From Zunongwangia atlantica 22II14-10F7 (GTDB lineage: Bacteria > Bacteroidota > Bacteroidia > Flavobacteriales > Flavobacteriaceae), in contig NZ_ARYN01000023.1 of NCBI RefSeq assembly GCF_002094855.1, positions 1-45,619 on the forward strand: a stretch of 45,619 bases of DNA, read 5' to 3'. Below the pieces are notes generated by a model, which was given only the letters and a program-made list of their open reading frames with translations, ran no database searches and was not told where the DNA came from. Positions 1 through 8,184 of this stretch are shown piece after piece. Both the position numbers and the translations under genes were made by a program. Each line of letters starts with the position of its first letter. Position 1 is the first letter of the stretch.

Positions 1-28
1 TATACTATGACCGTTTTTTGCAGCCTAG

Positions 29-60
29 TGCCAAATTTGGCAATAACTAAAATATATTTG
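29..60 (+). promoter_or_regulatory. Candidate promoter -7 element with upstream palindrome
   Basis: Positions 53-60 read TATATTTG, a perfect match to the Bacteroidota -7 consensus TAnnTTTG, about 70 bases before the first gene. A perfect 14-base palindrome (TGCCAAATTTGGCA, 29-42) lies just upstream, where a regulator could overlap the -33 region. No TTG sits at the usual 17-23 base spacing; the TTG inside the palindrome is only 13 bases away. Part of the palindrome (TTTGGCAA) recurs at 111-118. The promoter is plausible; the operator role is inference. Confidence 0.4.
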
Positions 61-128
61 CTAAATTGTAAACAGCAAAGGCAATGCGCTCCTAGCCTAT
101 TTAAAATCCATTTGGCAACTTATTAAAA

Positions 129-1682
129 ATGAAATCATCTACATCACTATTATTTTCTTTGCTAATAATCATCTTTATTTCCTGTAAAAAGGAAGAGACA
201 AAACTTGTTACTAAAGTTTCTAAACCCAATAGCATTGTTTTAATTTCTTTAAACGCACCCCAAAAATATGTTCATTTAGTAAAGCAAGATAGTATAGGAA
301 AGATCTTAAAAGATAGTATAGGGCCTAAAGCTATTTGGAGCAAAAATGGCTTTACTTATTTAGACCACATGAATAATATCCAAACCTGGACACCAAAACC
401 TAATGCTCCAGATACTCTAACTATAGAAACTTATCACGATTATCTCGAATTGTCAACAAACAACTTCTTTACCTCAATAAAAGAAACTTTTTTAGTAAAA
501 AATGGCGATACTGTTATTTTCAATTACGAGCACAATATTCCAAAAGGAAAGATTAAAAACAGAGTTATAAATGATGTAGAATTAAATTATAATAGTTATC
601 GGCTTAAAAAGCTATTCGATAATAAATACACCAGCCATTTTCTGATTTTTGGGAACCTCTTTTTAAATGATAGTTTAGAGAAATTTGAACAAAAATCTAT
701 CGAATATTATATTCAGGCTAAACAAGATTATGAAAGAGAGGTTAAGCTATTAGACTCATTAAAAGACAATAACATAATCTCTAAAACTAATTATTTATAT
801 CGCTTGGATGCATTAAATATGCTTATGAAGAAAAACAAAAGCATAAAAAATATAAAAAAGTGGATCGAGCAAAATGAGACGATAACCGCTACAGAAAAAT
901 TTGAAAGAATTTATGAATTCGACTTGTCACAAACAGATTCTTTAATGAAGTTTTCATTTTTTAGAGACTATCTTACAAACATTTCCCAATACAATTTAAC
1001 CTTAATTGAAGAGAACAATGGAAGTTCGGGAGGCTTTTATATTGACTCCAGAATAAGGTTCGATTCTATTTTAAAAGATCCACGATTTAACCAAACGGCA
1101 AAAAATTACCTGTTATTTGATGCCTATCAGGGAATTGGACTCAATTTTAAAGTAAAAGACAAAGAAGCCTATTTTAAAAAACTTCAGGAAAATACAACCA
1201 ATATTGAAGCACTAAATAAACTGAAGAAAAAATATAAACTTGACTTTAGTAAAACTGAAGAATTGCTTTTAACAAATCTTAAAAACGAGACACTTAATTA
1301 TAAAACTCTTTTAGAAAACAATCAAGGAAAATGGCTTTACATCGATTTTTGGGCTAGTTGGTGCGCGCCATGTCGAAAACTAATGCCTGAATCTAATAAA
1401 CTTAGAAAAGAATTAAAAAACCAGAATATTAAATTTCTTTATTTAAGCCTGAATGATAAAAAAGAAGAATGGATTAAAGCACTAAAAAGAGATAGCATTC
1501 CAAAACATCAAAATTATTTTATTGAGAACGGAAGCACCTCGAAAGTGATTGAAGATTTAAACATTAAAACAATTCCTCACTACTTAATTTATAATCCAAA
1601 AGGGGAATTAGTTAACGGATTTGCCAACCGACCTGGGAAAGGAGCAAAAAAACAATTGATGGAATTAATGACTGCAAACTAA
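129..1682 (+). CDS. Lipoprotein with C-terminal TlpA-like thioredoxin domain
   Basis: The product (517 aa) is an exported lipoprotein: the hydrophobic n-terminus ends at Cys19, followed by Lys-Lys-Glu-Glu, an acidic/charged stretch common in Bacteroidota lipoproteins. Residues about 30-380 are a helical, charged region without a family I recognise, resembling the N-terminal part of other flavobacterial TlpA-like proteins. Residues about 385-510 form a thioredoxin fold with the active site WCAPC (Cys412, Cys415) and the cis-proline loop TIPHYL. The family performs thiol-disulfide exchange in the periplasm; the partner is unknown. It stands alone, with about 100 bases before the next gene. The fold is certain, the role is not. 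Confidence 0.85.
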   Translation: MKSSTSLLFSLLIIIFISCKKEETKLVTKVSKPNSIVLISLNAPQKYVHLVKQDSIGKILKDSIGPKAIWSKNGFTYLDHMNNIQTWTPKPNAPDTLTIETYHDYLELSTNNFFTSIKETFLVKNGDTVIFNYEHNIPKGKIKNRVINDVELNYNSYRLKKLFDNKYTSHFLIFGNLFLNDSLEKFEQKSIEYYIQAKQDYEREVKLLDSLKDNNIISKTNYLYRLDALNMLMKKNKSIKNIKKWIEQNETITATEKFERIYEFDLSQTDSLMKFSFFRDYLTNISQYNLTLIEENNGSSGGFYIDSRIRFDSILKDPRFNQTAKNYLLFDAYQGIGLNFKVKDKEAYFKKLQENTTNIEALNKLKKKYKLDFSKTEELLLTNLKNETLNYKTLLENNQGKWLYIDFWASWCAPCRKLMPESNKLRKELKNQNIKFLYLSLNDKKEEWIKALKRDSIPKHQNYFIENGSTSKVIEDLNIKTIPHYLIYNPKGELVNGFANRPGKGAKKQLMELMTAN

Positions 1683-1788
1683 ATCTAGTACTAAATACTT
1701 AATCGATATTCGATGTTTTTAAGCTATTTTTACAATCATTTTTTCTCGAAATTCAACTTACCAGCGATACATCAACTTAATATTTTAA

Positions 1789-2478
1789 ATGGACTATTCT
1801 GAAGTAAATAGACTCTCACGGCTAACAGCAATTCTAATTCAATTACAAACAAAAAATCTTATCACCGCTGCAGAACTGTCCAACAAATTTCAAATTAGTA
1901 AAAGAACGGTTTATCGCGATATTAGGGCTTTAGAAAGCGCAGGTGTTCCTATAATTACAGAAGAAGGTAAAGGATATTCATTAATGGATGGCTATAAAAT
2001 ACCTCCTGTTATGTTTACTGAAAATCAGGCAAACGCATTAATTTTGGCTGAACAGTTAGTCTTAAGAAATAATGATGCTTCCTTTATAAAAGATTATTCT
2101 GAAGCTATTGAAAAAGTAAAATCCATTTTAAGATATACCACCAAAGAAAAAGCAAATATTCTTGCAAATAGAACACAATATGACGAAGTATTAAATCAAA
2201 AACGCAACAGTAATAATTTATCAGATCTGCAAAATGCCCTTACCAGTTACAGGCTGGTAAGTATAGATTACATCAACCAAAATGGTAGCTTTACAACTAG
2301 AATAATAGAACCATTCGCTATCTTAAGTACAGAAAACTGGTATGTAATTGCCTGGTGCCGTTTAAGAAATGAATTTCGATTTTTTAGACCAGACAGGATT
2401 CAGAAAATGAAAGTACTATCTGAGCATTTTGAACCACATAATATGACGCTGCAGGAGTATTTCGATAAATTTCACTAA
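1789..2478 (+). CDS. WYL-domain transcriptional regulator (YafY/DeoR-like)
   Basis: The product (229 aa) is a cytoplasmic DNA-binding regulator. Residues about 8-62 are a winged helix-turn-helix of the HTH_11 type (ISKRTVYRDIRALESAGVP is the recognition region), and residues about 150-215 are a WYL ligand-binding domain (PFAIL, WYVIAWC, FRFFRPDRI). At 229 aa it is shorter than the usual 300-320 aa, so the C-terminal extension domain is missing. It lies 77 bases upstream of a same-strand alpha/beta hydrolase, which is the most likely target or partner. The family is clear; the ligand is unknown. Confidence 0.9.
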   Translation: MDYSEVNRLSRLTAILIQLQTKNLITAAELSNKFQISKRTVYRDIRALESAGVPIITEEGKGYSLMDGYKIPPVMFTENQANALILAEQLVLRNNDASFIKDYSEAIEKVKSILRYTTKEKANILANRTQYDEVLNQKRNSNNLSDLQNALTSYRLVSIDYINQNGSFTTRIIEPFAILSTENWYVIAWCRLRNEFRFFRPDRIQKMKVLSEHFEPHNMTLQEYFDKFH

Positions 2479-2519
2479 GTTTATTATACCCTTGCCATAA
2501 GGCTGTCACTGCTCCAATT

Positions 2520-2527
2520 TAGGTTTG
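2520..2527 (+). promoter_or_regulatory. Candidate -7 promoter element before the alpha/beta hydrolase gene
   Basis: TAGGTTTG matches TAnnTTTG and lies 28 bases before the ATG at 2556. The nearest upstream TTG (2492-2494) is 25 bases away, a little farther than the usual -33 spacing. If real, the hydrolase has its own promoter even though it follows the WYL regulator. Confidence 0.35.
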
Positions 2528-2555
2528 TCGTCTAGTAAACCTTAAATAAAATAGC

Positions 2556-3509
2556 ATGACAACACCATTATCAATTAATTTTACAACACCTAAAATGATT
2601 CCCGTTAACGATATTTCACTAGAAGTGTTTGAAGCTGGTACTCAAAACCATGGAAAACCCATCGTATTATGTCACGGATTTCCTGAACATGCTTATGCCT
2701 GGCGGTATCAAATCCCGGCTTTGGTTAAAGCGGGTTATCATGTTATTGTTCCTAATCAAAGAGGCTATGGAAACTCATCCCGTCCTGCTGAATTAGAAGC
2801 TTACGATATCATTAATCTAACAAATGATCTTGTGGCACTTCTGGATTATTTTGGATATAAAGACGCTACTTTTGTTGGGCAGGATTGGGGAGCAAATGTA
2901 GTTTGGAATCTTGCCTTATTGCATCCAAACCGAGTGAATAAAATTATTAATCTGGCTTTGCCGTATCAGGAAAGAGGAGAAAAACCCTGGATCGAGTTTA
3001 TGGAAGAAGTATTTGGTGCAAACTTCTATTTTGTTCATTTCAATAAACAACCGGGTGTGGCAGACCAGATATTGGAAAAAAATACGGCTCAATTTCTGCG
3101 GAATTTATTTCGTAAAAATCTCCCGTTAAAACCTACAATATCAGGAATGTTAATGATTAATCTTGCTGAAGCTGAAAAACCACTGGGTGATCCTATAATG
3201 ACTGAAAATGAACTGGCGGTATTCATTTCTGCTTTTAAAAAATCAGGTTTTAAAGGAGCTATTAATTGGTATAGAAATTTAGATCGTAACTGGCATATAA
3301 TGAAAGACATAAAACCACTAATTTCACAACCAACTTTAATGATTTATGGAGAAAAAGATACTATTCCGAAGTCTGAAACTTTAAAAAATGTCGTTACAAA
3401 TCTAGAAGTAGTTAGCTTAGATTGTGGCCATTGGATATCGCAGGAAAAACCAGAAGAAACAAACAAGGCCATTTTAGCATGGCTGGCCAAACAAGATCTT
3501 AAAAACTAA
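2556..3509 (+). CDS. Alpha/beta-fold hydrolase, epoxide hydrolase-like
   Basis: The product (317 aa) is a single-domain alpha/beta hydrolase without a signal peptide. The oxyanion motif HGFPEH is at residues 40-45. The nucleophile elbow is GQDWG with Asp110, the acid typical of epoxide hydrolases and haloalkane dehalogenases rather than a serine esterase. Asp267 (YGEKD) and His291 (DCGHW) complete the triad. The lid segment around INWYRN (residues 235-240) resembles the tyrosine-bearing region of soluble epoxide hydrolases. Epoxide hydrolysis is therefore the best guess; the substrate is unknown. It follows the WYL regulator, which may control it, and ends at a strong hairpin terminator. Confidence 0.85.
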   Translation: MTTPLSINFTTPKMIPVNDISLEVFEAGTQNHGKPIVLCHGFPEHAYAWRYQIPALVKAGYHVIVPNQRGYGNSSRPAELEAYDIINLTNDLVALLDYFGYKDATFVGQDWGANVVWNLALLHPNRVNKIINLALPYQERGEKPWIEFMEEVFGANFYFVHFNKQPGVADQILEKNTAQFLRNLFRKNLPLKPTISGMLMINLAEAEKPLGDPIMTENELAVFISAFKKSGFKGAINWYRNLDRNWHIMKDIKPLISQPTLMIYGEKDTIPKSETLKNVVTNLEVVSLDCGHWISQEKPEETNKAILAWLAKQDLKN

Positions 3510-3577
3510 ATCCAACATAATAAAATTACTAATCAGGAAGTTGTTATAAAATCACTTTTTTGATTAGCAATAATACA

Positions 3578-3618
3578 TTAGCAAAACTTCATTGATTTGA
3601 AGTTTTGCTAATTTTAAA
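3578..3618 (+). terminator. Rho-independent terminator after the alpha/beta hydrolase
   Basis: A perfect 14-bp stem (3578-3591 with 3598-3611) and a 6-base loop are followed by TTTTAAAAT. It lies 69 bases after the stop codon at 3509. The rest of the 355-base gap 3510-3864 holds AT-rich sequence in which I see no gene and no clear TAnnTTTG promoter. Confidence 0.8.
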
Positions 3619-3864
3619 ATCAAAAACTATTCTTCAATATTGATTAGACAAAATTTAAAAAAGAACGAACCTAAGATTCGATATTTTAGATATCTTTTCT
3701 ATTGTAAAATTTTTCAGATTGCATGGTTTCTATCCAATTAAACATTGTAGAAACACTCATTTTACAAGTCAGCCATAAAAAACTACCGTTCAGTAGGATT
3801 AATAATGCCTCCTTAAAATTTCATTTGATATTTGGTCTATAATAATTATCAAAATATCTAAAAG

Positions 3865-4950
3865 ATGAAATTTTTAAAATTTGTTGGAAAAACTCTTGTC
3901 GTACTTTTAATTCTGAATCTTCTTATTATATCTATATTTTGGATAAGAAATCAAGTTTATAAAGGATCAAAAAACGATGAAAATATTGCCTATTTAAAGG
4001 CTAATCATAAAGTAATTTCTGATAATAGTAATGAATATGATTTTACTAACTTCTTTAATAAAGACTTTTACGATTCTAAAATTTTTCTCTTAGGCGAAAA
4101 TCACGGTTTTGCCGAAACCCAATCCATAGATTTAGAATTATTTAAACATCTTCATCAAACTATTGGCGTTAAATACTATTTAGCTGAAATGGATAGTGTA
4201 CGTGCTAAAAAATTGAATAGCTTTTTGAATAAAGCTAGCAAAGACACAGTGCTATTAAAACAAATTGTAATCGATATAAAACAAAGAATTCCGCAACAAT
4301 CTGGCAAGCAACTCTTTAATAAATGGTCTAAATTATACGATTACAATCATAAATTAAAACAGACTGAAAAAATAACAGTTTTAGGAATCGATAAAGATTT
4401 TGATGATGAAAGTACCGCAATTTCACGTGATTCTATAATGATATTAAACTTTCAAAATAATATAAAAGACAAAAACATAGAAAATGAAAAATTCTATGGC
4501 TTCTTTGGGTTTGCCCATGTTTTACAGGAAGCTTATGGAGAAAACCAACACCGGTCTTTTGCTGCAAGACTAAAAAGAAGTTATCCTAAAAACAAGATTA
4601 AAACCTTTGTTTGCTATAATATCGATAGTGAAGTGTATTTTCCAAAAAATGATCAATACCCTTCTCCTAGTGATGGGAAAACAAAAATTTTAAATGAAGA
4701 TGGCCCTATTATGTTAGTAAAAGGCATCAATGATCTAAAAGTACTCACTAAAGCAAATTCAGTAACATTATTTAACCTTAACAGTGAGGCCTCTCCATAT
4801 CATTCTTCAAAATACTTAAGCGGTATAAAAGTTAATTTTTTTGGTGGTGATGCTTTATCAAAGTCGCCAAAAGTTCATACTACAGATGTGCTACAGTATG
4901 TTTTCTTAATCCGAAACTCCAAAGCTATAAAACCCATTACGGCACAATAA
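3865..4950 (+). CDS. Membrane-anchored EreA/ChaN-like protein, function unknown
   Basis: The product (361 aa) has one N-terminal membrane segment (residues about 8-27) and no lipobox, so the rest is probably periplasmic. The body recalls the EreA/ChaN/Tiki superfamily: LLGENHG (Glu78, His80) at the end of the first strand, YYLAEMD (Glu108) on the next, and FFGFAHV (His218) late in the domain. These spaced Glu/His residues are the conserved active-site positions in that fold. Members include erythromycin esterases, haem-binding lipoproteins and peptidase-like proteins, so the reaction cannot be named. It stands alone between two intergenic gaps. Confidence 0.6.
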   Translation: MKFLKFVGKTLVVLLILNLLIISIFWIRNQVYKGSKNDENIAYLKANHKVISDNSNEYDFTNFFNKDFYDSKIFLLGENHGFAETQSIDLELFKHLHQTIGVKYYLAEMDSVRAKKLNSFLNKASKDTVLLKQIVIDIKQRIPQQSGKQLFNKWSKLYDYNHKLKQTEKITVLGIDKDFDDESTAISRDSIMILNFQNNIKDKNIENEKFYGFFGFAHVLQEAYGENQHRSFAARLKRSYPKNKIKTFVCYNIDSEVYFPKNDQYPSPSDGKTKILNEDGPIMLVKGINDLKVLTKANSVTLFNLNSEASPYHSSKYLSGIKVNFFGGDALSKSPKVHTTDVLQYVFLIRNSKAIKPITAQ

Positions 4951-5119
4951 TTTTTAGCTTTAATCCGAATAAATTAACTTCAAAAACCTTAAATAATACT
5001 ATAATTTTAGCTATTTTTAATTAGTAATTTAATTACTAGTTAAAAGCACTTAAATCCCTGTATTTATTAGGGTTGTAAGAATTTATTTCAGCAAAATCAT
5101 CAATCAAAAATCATCTTTA

Positions 5120-6061
5120 ATGAAACCAGTTAAAGTATTACCTCTTGCTATTTATAGTGTGATATTTTTCATGCTTTCCTGTGATCCAAATCAAAATAAT
5201 GATCAAGACGAAATTATAGAAATTCAGGATTATAATTTTAGATATGCTTTGTTAAACACCAACGCAGTAGATACAGATAACGACGGTGTTGGCGATAGAA
5301 ATATCGATCTTAATAATGACGGACAAATTCAATTAGGCGAAATTAAAGGCGTAGAAAGTTTAATTCTTGGGTTTAATTATGGATTAATTCAAAATTCGGT
5401 TGATATTAAAGAAATCAGACAGTTCTCGAATTTAAAGTATTTAGAAATTACCAGTAGCGAAGATAATGGTTTTATATTAAGCACCTATTCAGGTAAAATT
5501 CCTTATAATTTCAATGCGTTGCATGAATTAGAAGTATTAAAAATAAACCACTTATCCTCAAACAGGTACACCGGTATAGATGTTTCTTACCTTGATAAAT
5601 TACGCCTGCTAGATCTTACACACAATAGACCTGATGATAATGAATTAGCCCCTGAAGAATGGGAATATCCTACGCATTTTATCAAAGTTTATATGGAAGG
5701 CTGCACTAGCTTGGAAGAAATGATCATGGAAAATAGCTTTCTTATTGTCAATTTTTGTGAAGCGCCTTCTATTAAAAAATTAAATATGCGTTATCTGGAA
5801 GGTGGCGAGCCAGAAGTATTCGATTTTCATTGCCTGGAGCAGTTAGAAGAACTTGAAATTTCAGAAAATATAATAAATACACTTATCCTTAAAAACGGTT
5901 CAGTTTTAAATAAATTTTGGGCAAATTATATAGGAAACTTTGATCTGGCAAATTATCCGTTTGTCAGAGAAGTTTGTATTGATGATATGCCTGAAGAGCT
6001 TGAACAAATTTCAGAAATTATAAATGAGGATACGCTTATAACAACAGATTGTATTTTTTAA
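5120..6061 (+). CDS. Leucine-rich-repeat-like lipoprotein with Ca-binding-like loops
   Basis: The product (313 aa) is a lipoprotein with its lipid cysteine at Cys21 (MLSCDPNQ). Just after it are two Asp-rich loops, DTDNDGVGD (51-59) and a second starting DLNNDGQ (63-74), of the EF-hand/thrombospondin-type-3 calcium-binding kind. Residues about 75-300 have irregular leucine-rich repeats (LKYLEI, LEVLKI, LRLLDL, LEELEI), which usually form a curved binding surface. A role in surface binding is likely but not shown. It begins a probable three-gene unit with the following TlpA-like lipoprotein (65-base gap) and methyltransferase. Confidence 0.7.
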   Translation: MKPVKVLPLAIYSVIFFMLSCDPNQNNDQDEIIEIQDYNFRYALLNTNAVDTDNDGVGDRNIDLNNDGQIQLGEIKGVESLILGFNYGLIQNSVDIKEIRQFSNLKYLEITSSEDNGFILSTYSGKIPYNFNALHELEVLKINHLSSNRYTGIDVSYLDKLRLLDLTHNRPDDNELAPEEWEYPTHFIKVYMEGCTSLEEMIMENSFLIVNFCEAPSIKKLNMRYLEGGEPEVFDFHCLEQLEELEISENIINTLILKNGSVLNKFWANYIGNFDLANYPFVREVCIDDMPEELEQISEIINEDTLITTDCIF

Positions 6062-6126
6062 ACCTACATTAAGATTTTAAAGACTTAAATAAGGCTTAAC
6101 TTAACAGAAATCATTAAATCATCATC

Positions 6127-6918
6127 ATGCAATCCATCAAATCAAGTATTCTTCTTTTGTTCGCTTTTTTAGCAATCGTAACAGGTTGTAAGGAAAAAAC
6201 ACCGCAATTTGGTACGCCAAATGTTGAAATAGCTAGCATTCAAAACCATTTCTTAAAATGGTATAAATACAACAAGATCTATATCGATCTTAGCAAAGAT
6301 TATCACGCATTAAATTCAAATTCCGAAGAAATAAGTAAACAGGCATTTTTAGAGAAATTAAGTACGGGCAAATATTTTATTGTACGTATGAATTCTACTA
6401 AAGAACTTACATTCTACAAATTAGTAGAGATTCCAGAAGATGGAATCAAAACAATAGGTGACCATATTGCTAAACAAGCAGAGCGTGAATTGCGAAATCT
6501 TAGTTTTGTAAATACGTCTTTACCAGATTTAGATCTCAAAACTTTAAAAGGAAAGTCTTATGACATAAACCATTTAAAGGATCAATATTTGGTGCTTAAT
6601 TTTTGGTATACCACCTGTGGAAAATGTAAAACTGAACTGCCAGATATCGAAGCTCTTGCTCAAAAATATAAGTATCGTGATATTAAATTTCTTAACGTGT
6701 CGATTAACGAAAAACATACCTTAAGTAATTTTTTAGAGGATAAAGATTACCAGGTAGAAATGTTACGCCTAGACAAAAAATTTGTACTAGACAGCTTAAA
6801 TATACGCCTGTTTCCTAGCTATTTTATTATCGATCCTAATCAAAAAGTTATTAAGGTTTCGAATAATTCTAAACAATTAGAAAAAAGGCTTAAAGAAATC
6901 CTAGCTGAATTAAAATGA
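6127..6918 (+). CDS. TlpA-like thioredoxin lipoprotein (CGKC active site)
   Basis: The product (263 aa) has a lipoprotein signal with Cys21 (IVTGCKEK). Residues about 130-262 are a TlpA/AhpC-TSA type thioredoxin domain beginning at LPDLDLKTL. Its active site is WYTTCGKC (Cys164, Cys167), with a cis-proline in FPSYFII. It acts on thiols in the periplasm; the CGKC sequence differs from the CAPC of the other TlpA-like protein in this window, so the redox role may differ. It follows the leucine-rich lipoprotein and precedes the methyltransferase by 33 bases, suggesting one transcript. Confidence 0.88.
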   Translation: MQSIKSSILLLFAFLAIVTGCKEKTPQFGTPNVEIASIQNHFLKWYKYNKIYIDLSKDYHALNSNSEEISKQAFLEKLSTGKYFIVRMNSTKELTFYKLVEIPEDGIKTIGDHIAKQAERELRNLSFVNTSLPDLDLKTLKGKSYDINHLKDQYLVLNFWYTTCGKCKTELPDIEALAQKYKYRDIKFLNVSINEKHTLSNFLEDKDYQVEMLRLDKKFVLDSLNIRLFPSYFIIDPNQKVIKVSNNSKQLEKRLKEILAELK

Positions 6919-6951
6919 TTATATTTCAGGCTTCAACCTTTTAAATCATAC

Positions 6952-7599
6952 ATGGAGTATTCAAAAAAACCAGGGAAATACTATGTAGATTCCAGACCAG
7001 AAATGCAGGCTTTATTACCAACCAAAGCCAAGAAAATCTTAGATGTTGGCTGTGGCCAGGGTGCGATGAGTGCAGAACTTAAAAAGCAAAAAGAGATCGA
7101 GGCCTGGGGAATCGAGTTTATGGAAGATGAAGCAAAAATGGCCGAAAAACGTCTGGATACTGTTATTAATTCGAAGTTAGAAGATGCTATAGAGCTGTTG
7201 CCAGACGATTATTTTGATGCTATTTATTTAAACGATGTATTAGAACATTTGGCCTATCCAGAAGACGCATTAAAAAAGATTAAAACCAAACTGAATGAAA
7301 ACGGAGTGATTATTAGTTCTATTCCAAACATTCGCTCACATAAAGTAATTACCCGTTTTATTTTTCAGGGCGATTGGAAATATCAAAAATCTGGCGTGAT
7401 GGATTATACACATCTTCGTTTTTTTACCTCTAAAAGTATTAAAAGAATGTACGAGGATAACGGTTTTGAAATTATAGAGCATTTTGGCATTAATAAATCT
7501 AAATCTTTAATGCCTTACGTTTATAACATCGTTTTGCTTTGCACTGCTTTAGATTGCTTTTACCCGCAATTCGCAACCATTGCAAGAAAGTCTGCTTAA
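6952..7599 (+). CDS. Class I SAM-dependent methyltransferase
   Basis: The product (215 aa) is a cytoplasmic methyltransferase. Motif I is ILDVGCGQG (Asp31, Gly33, Gly35). The acidic end of strand 2 is GIEF, and FDAIYLNDVLEHL is motif IV with the post-motif typical of the Methyltransf_11/23 and UbiG-like group. The C-terminus contains TSKSIKRMYEDNGF, also usual in this group. The substrate is unknown; related proteins act on small molecules, lipids or glycan intermediates. It is probably co-transcribed with the TlpA-like gene upstream. Confidence 0.85.
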   Translation: MEYSKKPGKYYVDSRPEMQALLPTKAKKILDVGCGQGAMSAELKKQKEIEAWGIEFMEDEAKMAEKRLDTVINSKLEDAIELLPDDYFDAIYLNDVLEHLAYPEDALKKIKTKLNENGVIISSIPNIRSHKVITRFIFQGDWKYQKSGVMDYTHLRFFTSKSIKRMYEDNGFEIIEHFGINKSKSLMPYVYNIVLLCTALDCFYPQFATIARKSA

Positions 7600-7626
7600 G
7601 ATCAAGAATATTAAAATTCAGTATAA

Positions 7627-7667
7627 ATTATAGAATATCGGTTTTTATCAAGCCAATATTCTATAAT
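7627..7667 (+). terminator. Possible hairpin terminator after the methyltransferase gene
   Basis: A 12-bp inverted repeat (7627-7638 with 7656-7667) with a 17-base loop lies 27 bases after the methyltransferase stop. It is AT-rich and lacks an immediate T run (a T6 occurs 11 bases later), so it is a weaker candidate than the other terminators here. Confidence 0.4.
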
Positions 7668-7780
7668 TCTGAATACATTTTTTCTGGCTTTAAACTAAGC
7701 TTTTAATTTTCACAGTTTTTTAAAATAATTCCCTTCTCTTTTTTCTAAATTGAAGCTATTGCCGCATTAAATTGAGAGAC

Positions 7781-8029
7781 ATGAAATTATTTTTTAGAAC
7801 AATCATCGGTTTTATATTGGCGATATTAGCCATTTCACCCTTCATTTTTATAGGATTGTCTTTATACGATGCTTTCCCTAATTTCTACGGAATTATAGCA
7901 TTAGGAATCATATCTATACTGAGTTTATGGATCGCTTATGGTATTTTTAAGCTCATAAAAGGCAAAGGAATATTAAAAATACTAAGTTACCCCTACGCAT
8001 CTCCAGATTTGGATAAAATTAAACAGTAA
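7781..8029 (+). CDS. Small two-helix membrane protein, function unknown
   Basis: The product is 82 aa from the ATG at 7781; an in-frame TTG at 7772 would add three residues but is a less likely start. It has two hydrophobic segments (residues about 6-29 and 37-58) and a basic C-terminal tail, so it is a small inner-membrane protein. I recognise no family. It is followed by the bidirectional terminator at 8109-8135, which separates it from the convergent degradation operon. Confidence 0.55.
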   Translation: MKLFFRTIIGFILAILAISPFIFIGLSLYDAFPNFYGIIALGIISILSLWIAYGIFKLIKGKGILKILSYPYASPDLDKIKQ

Positions 8030-8108
8030 ATTGTCTAAGCTTATTAAATTTTTAATGATATCGGTTTGAAGTAGAGTATCTCTATACAATTGAAATATAA
8101 AAGCATAA

Positions 8109-8135
8109 AAAAAGAGAGGCAAAACCTCTCTTTTT
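8109..8135. terminator. Bidirectional Rho-independent terminator
   Basis: An 11-bp stem AAAAAGAGAGG / CCTCTCTTTTT with the loop CAAAA gives a T run on both strands. It lies between the small membrane protein (plus) and the last gene of the minus-strand degradation operon, 49 bases beyond that gene's stop, and can end both transcripts. Confidence 0.85.
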
Positions 8136-8184
8136 AACACATCAAAAACAATTAAAACTATATTGAATAACTAACAATCCAATC

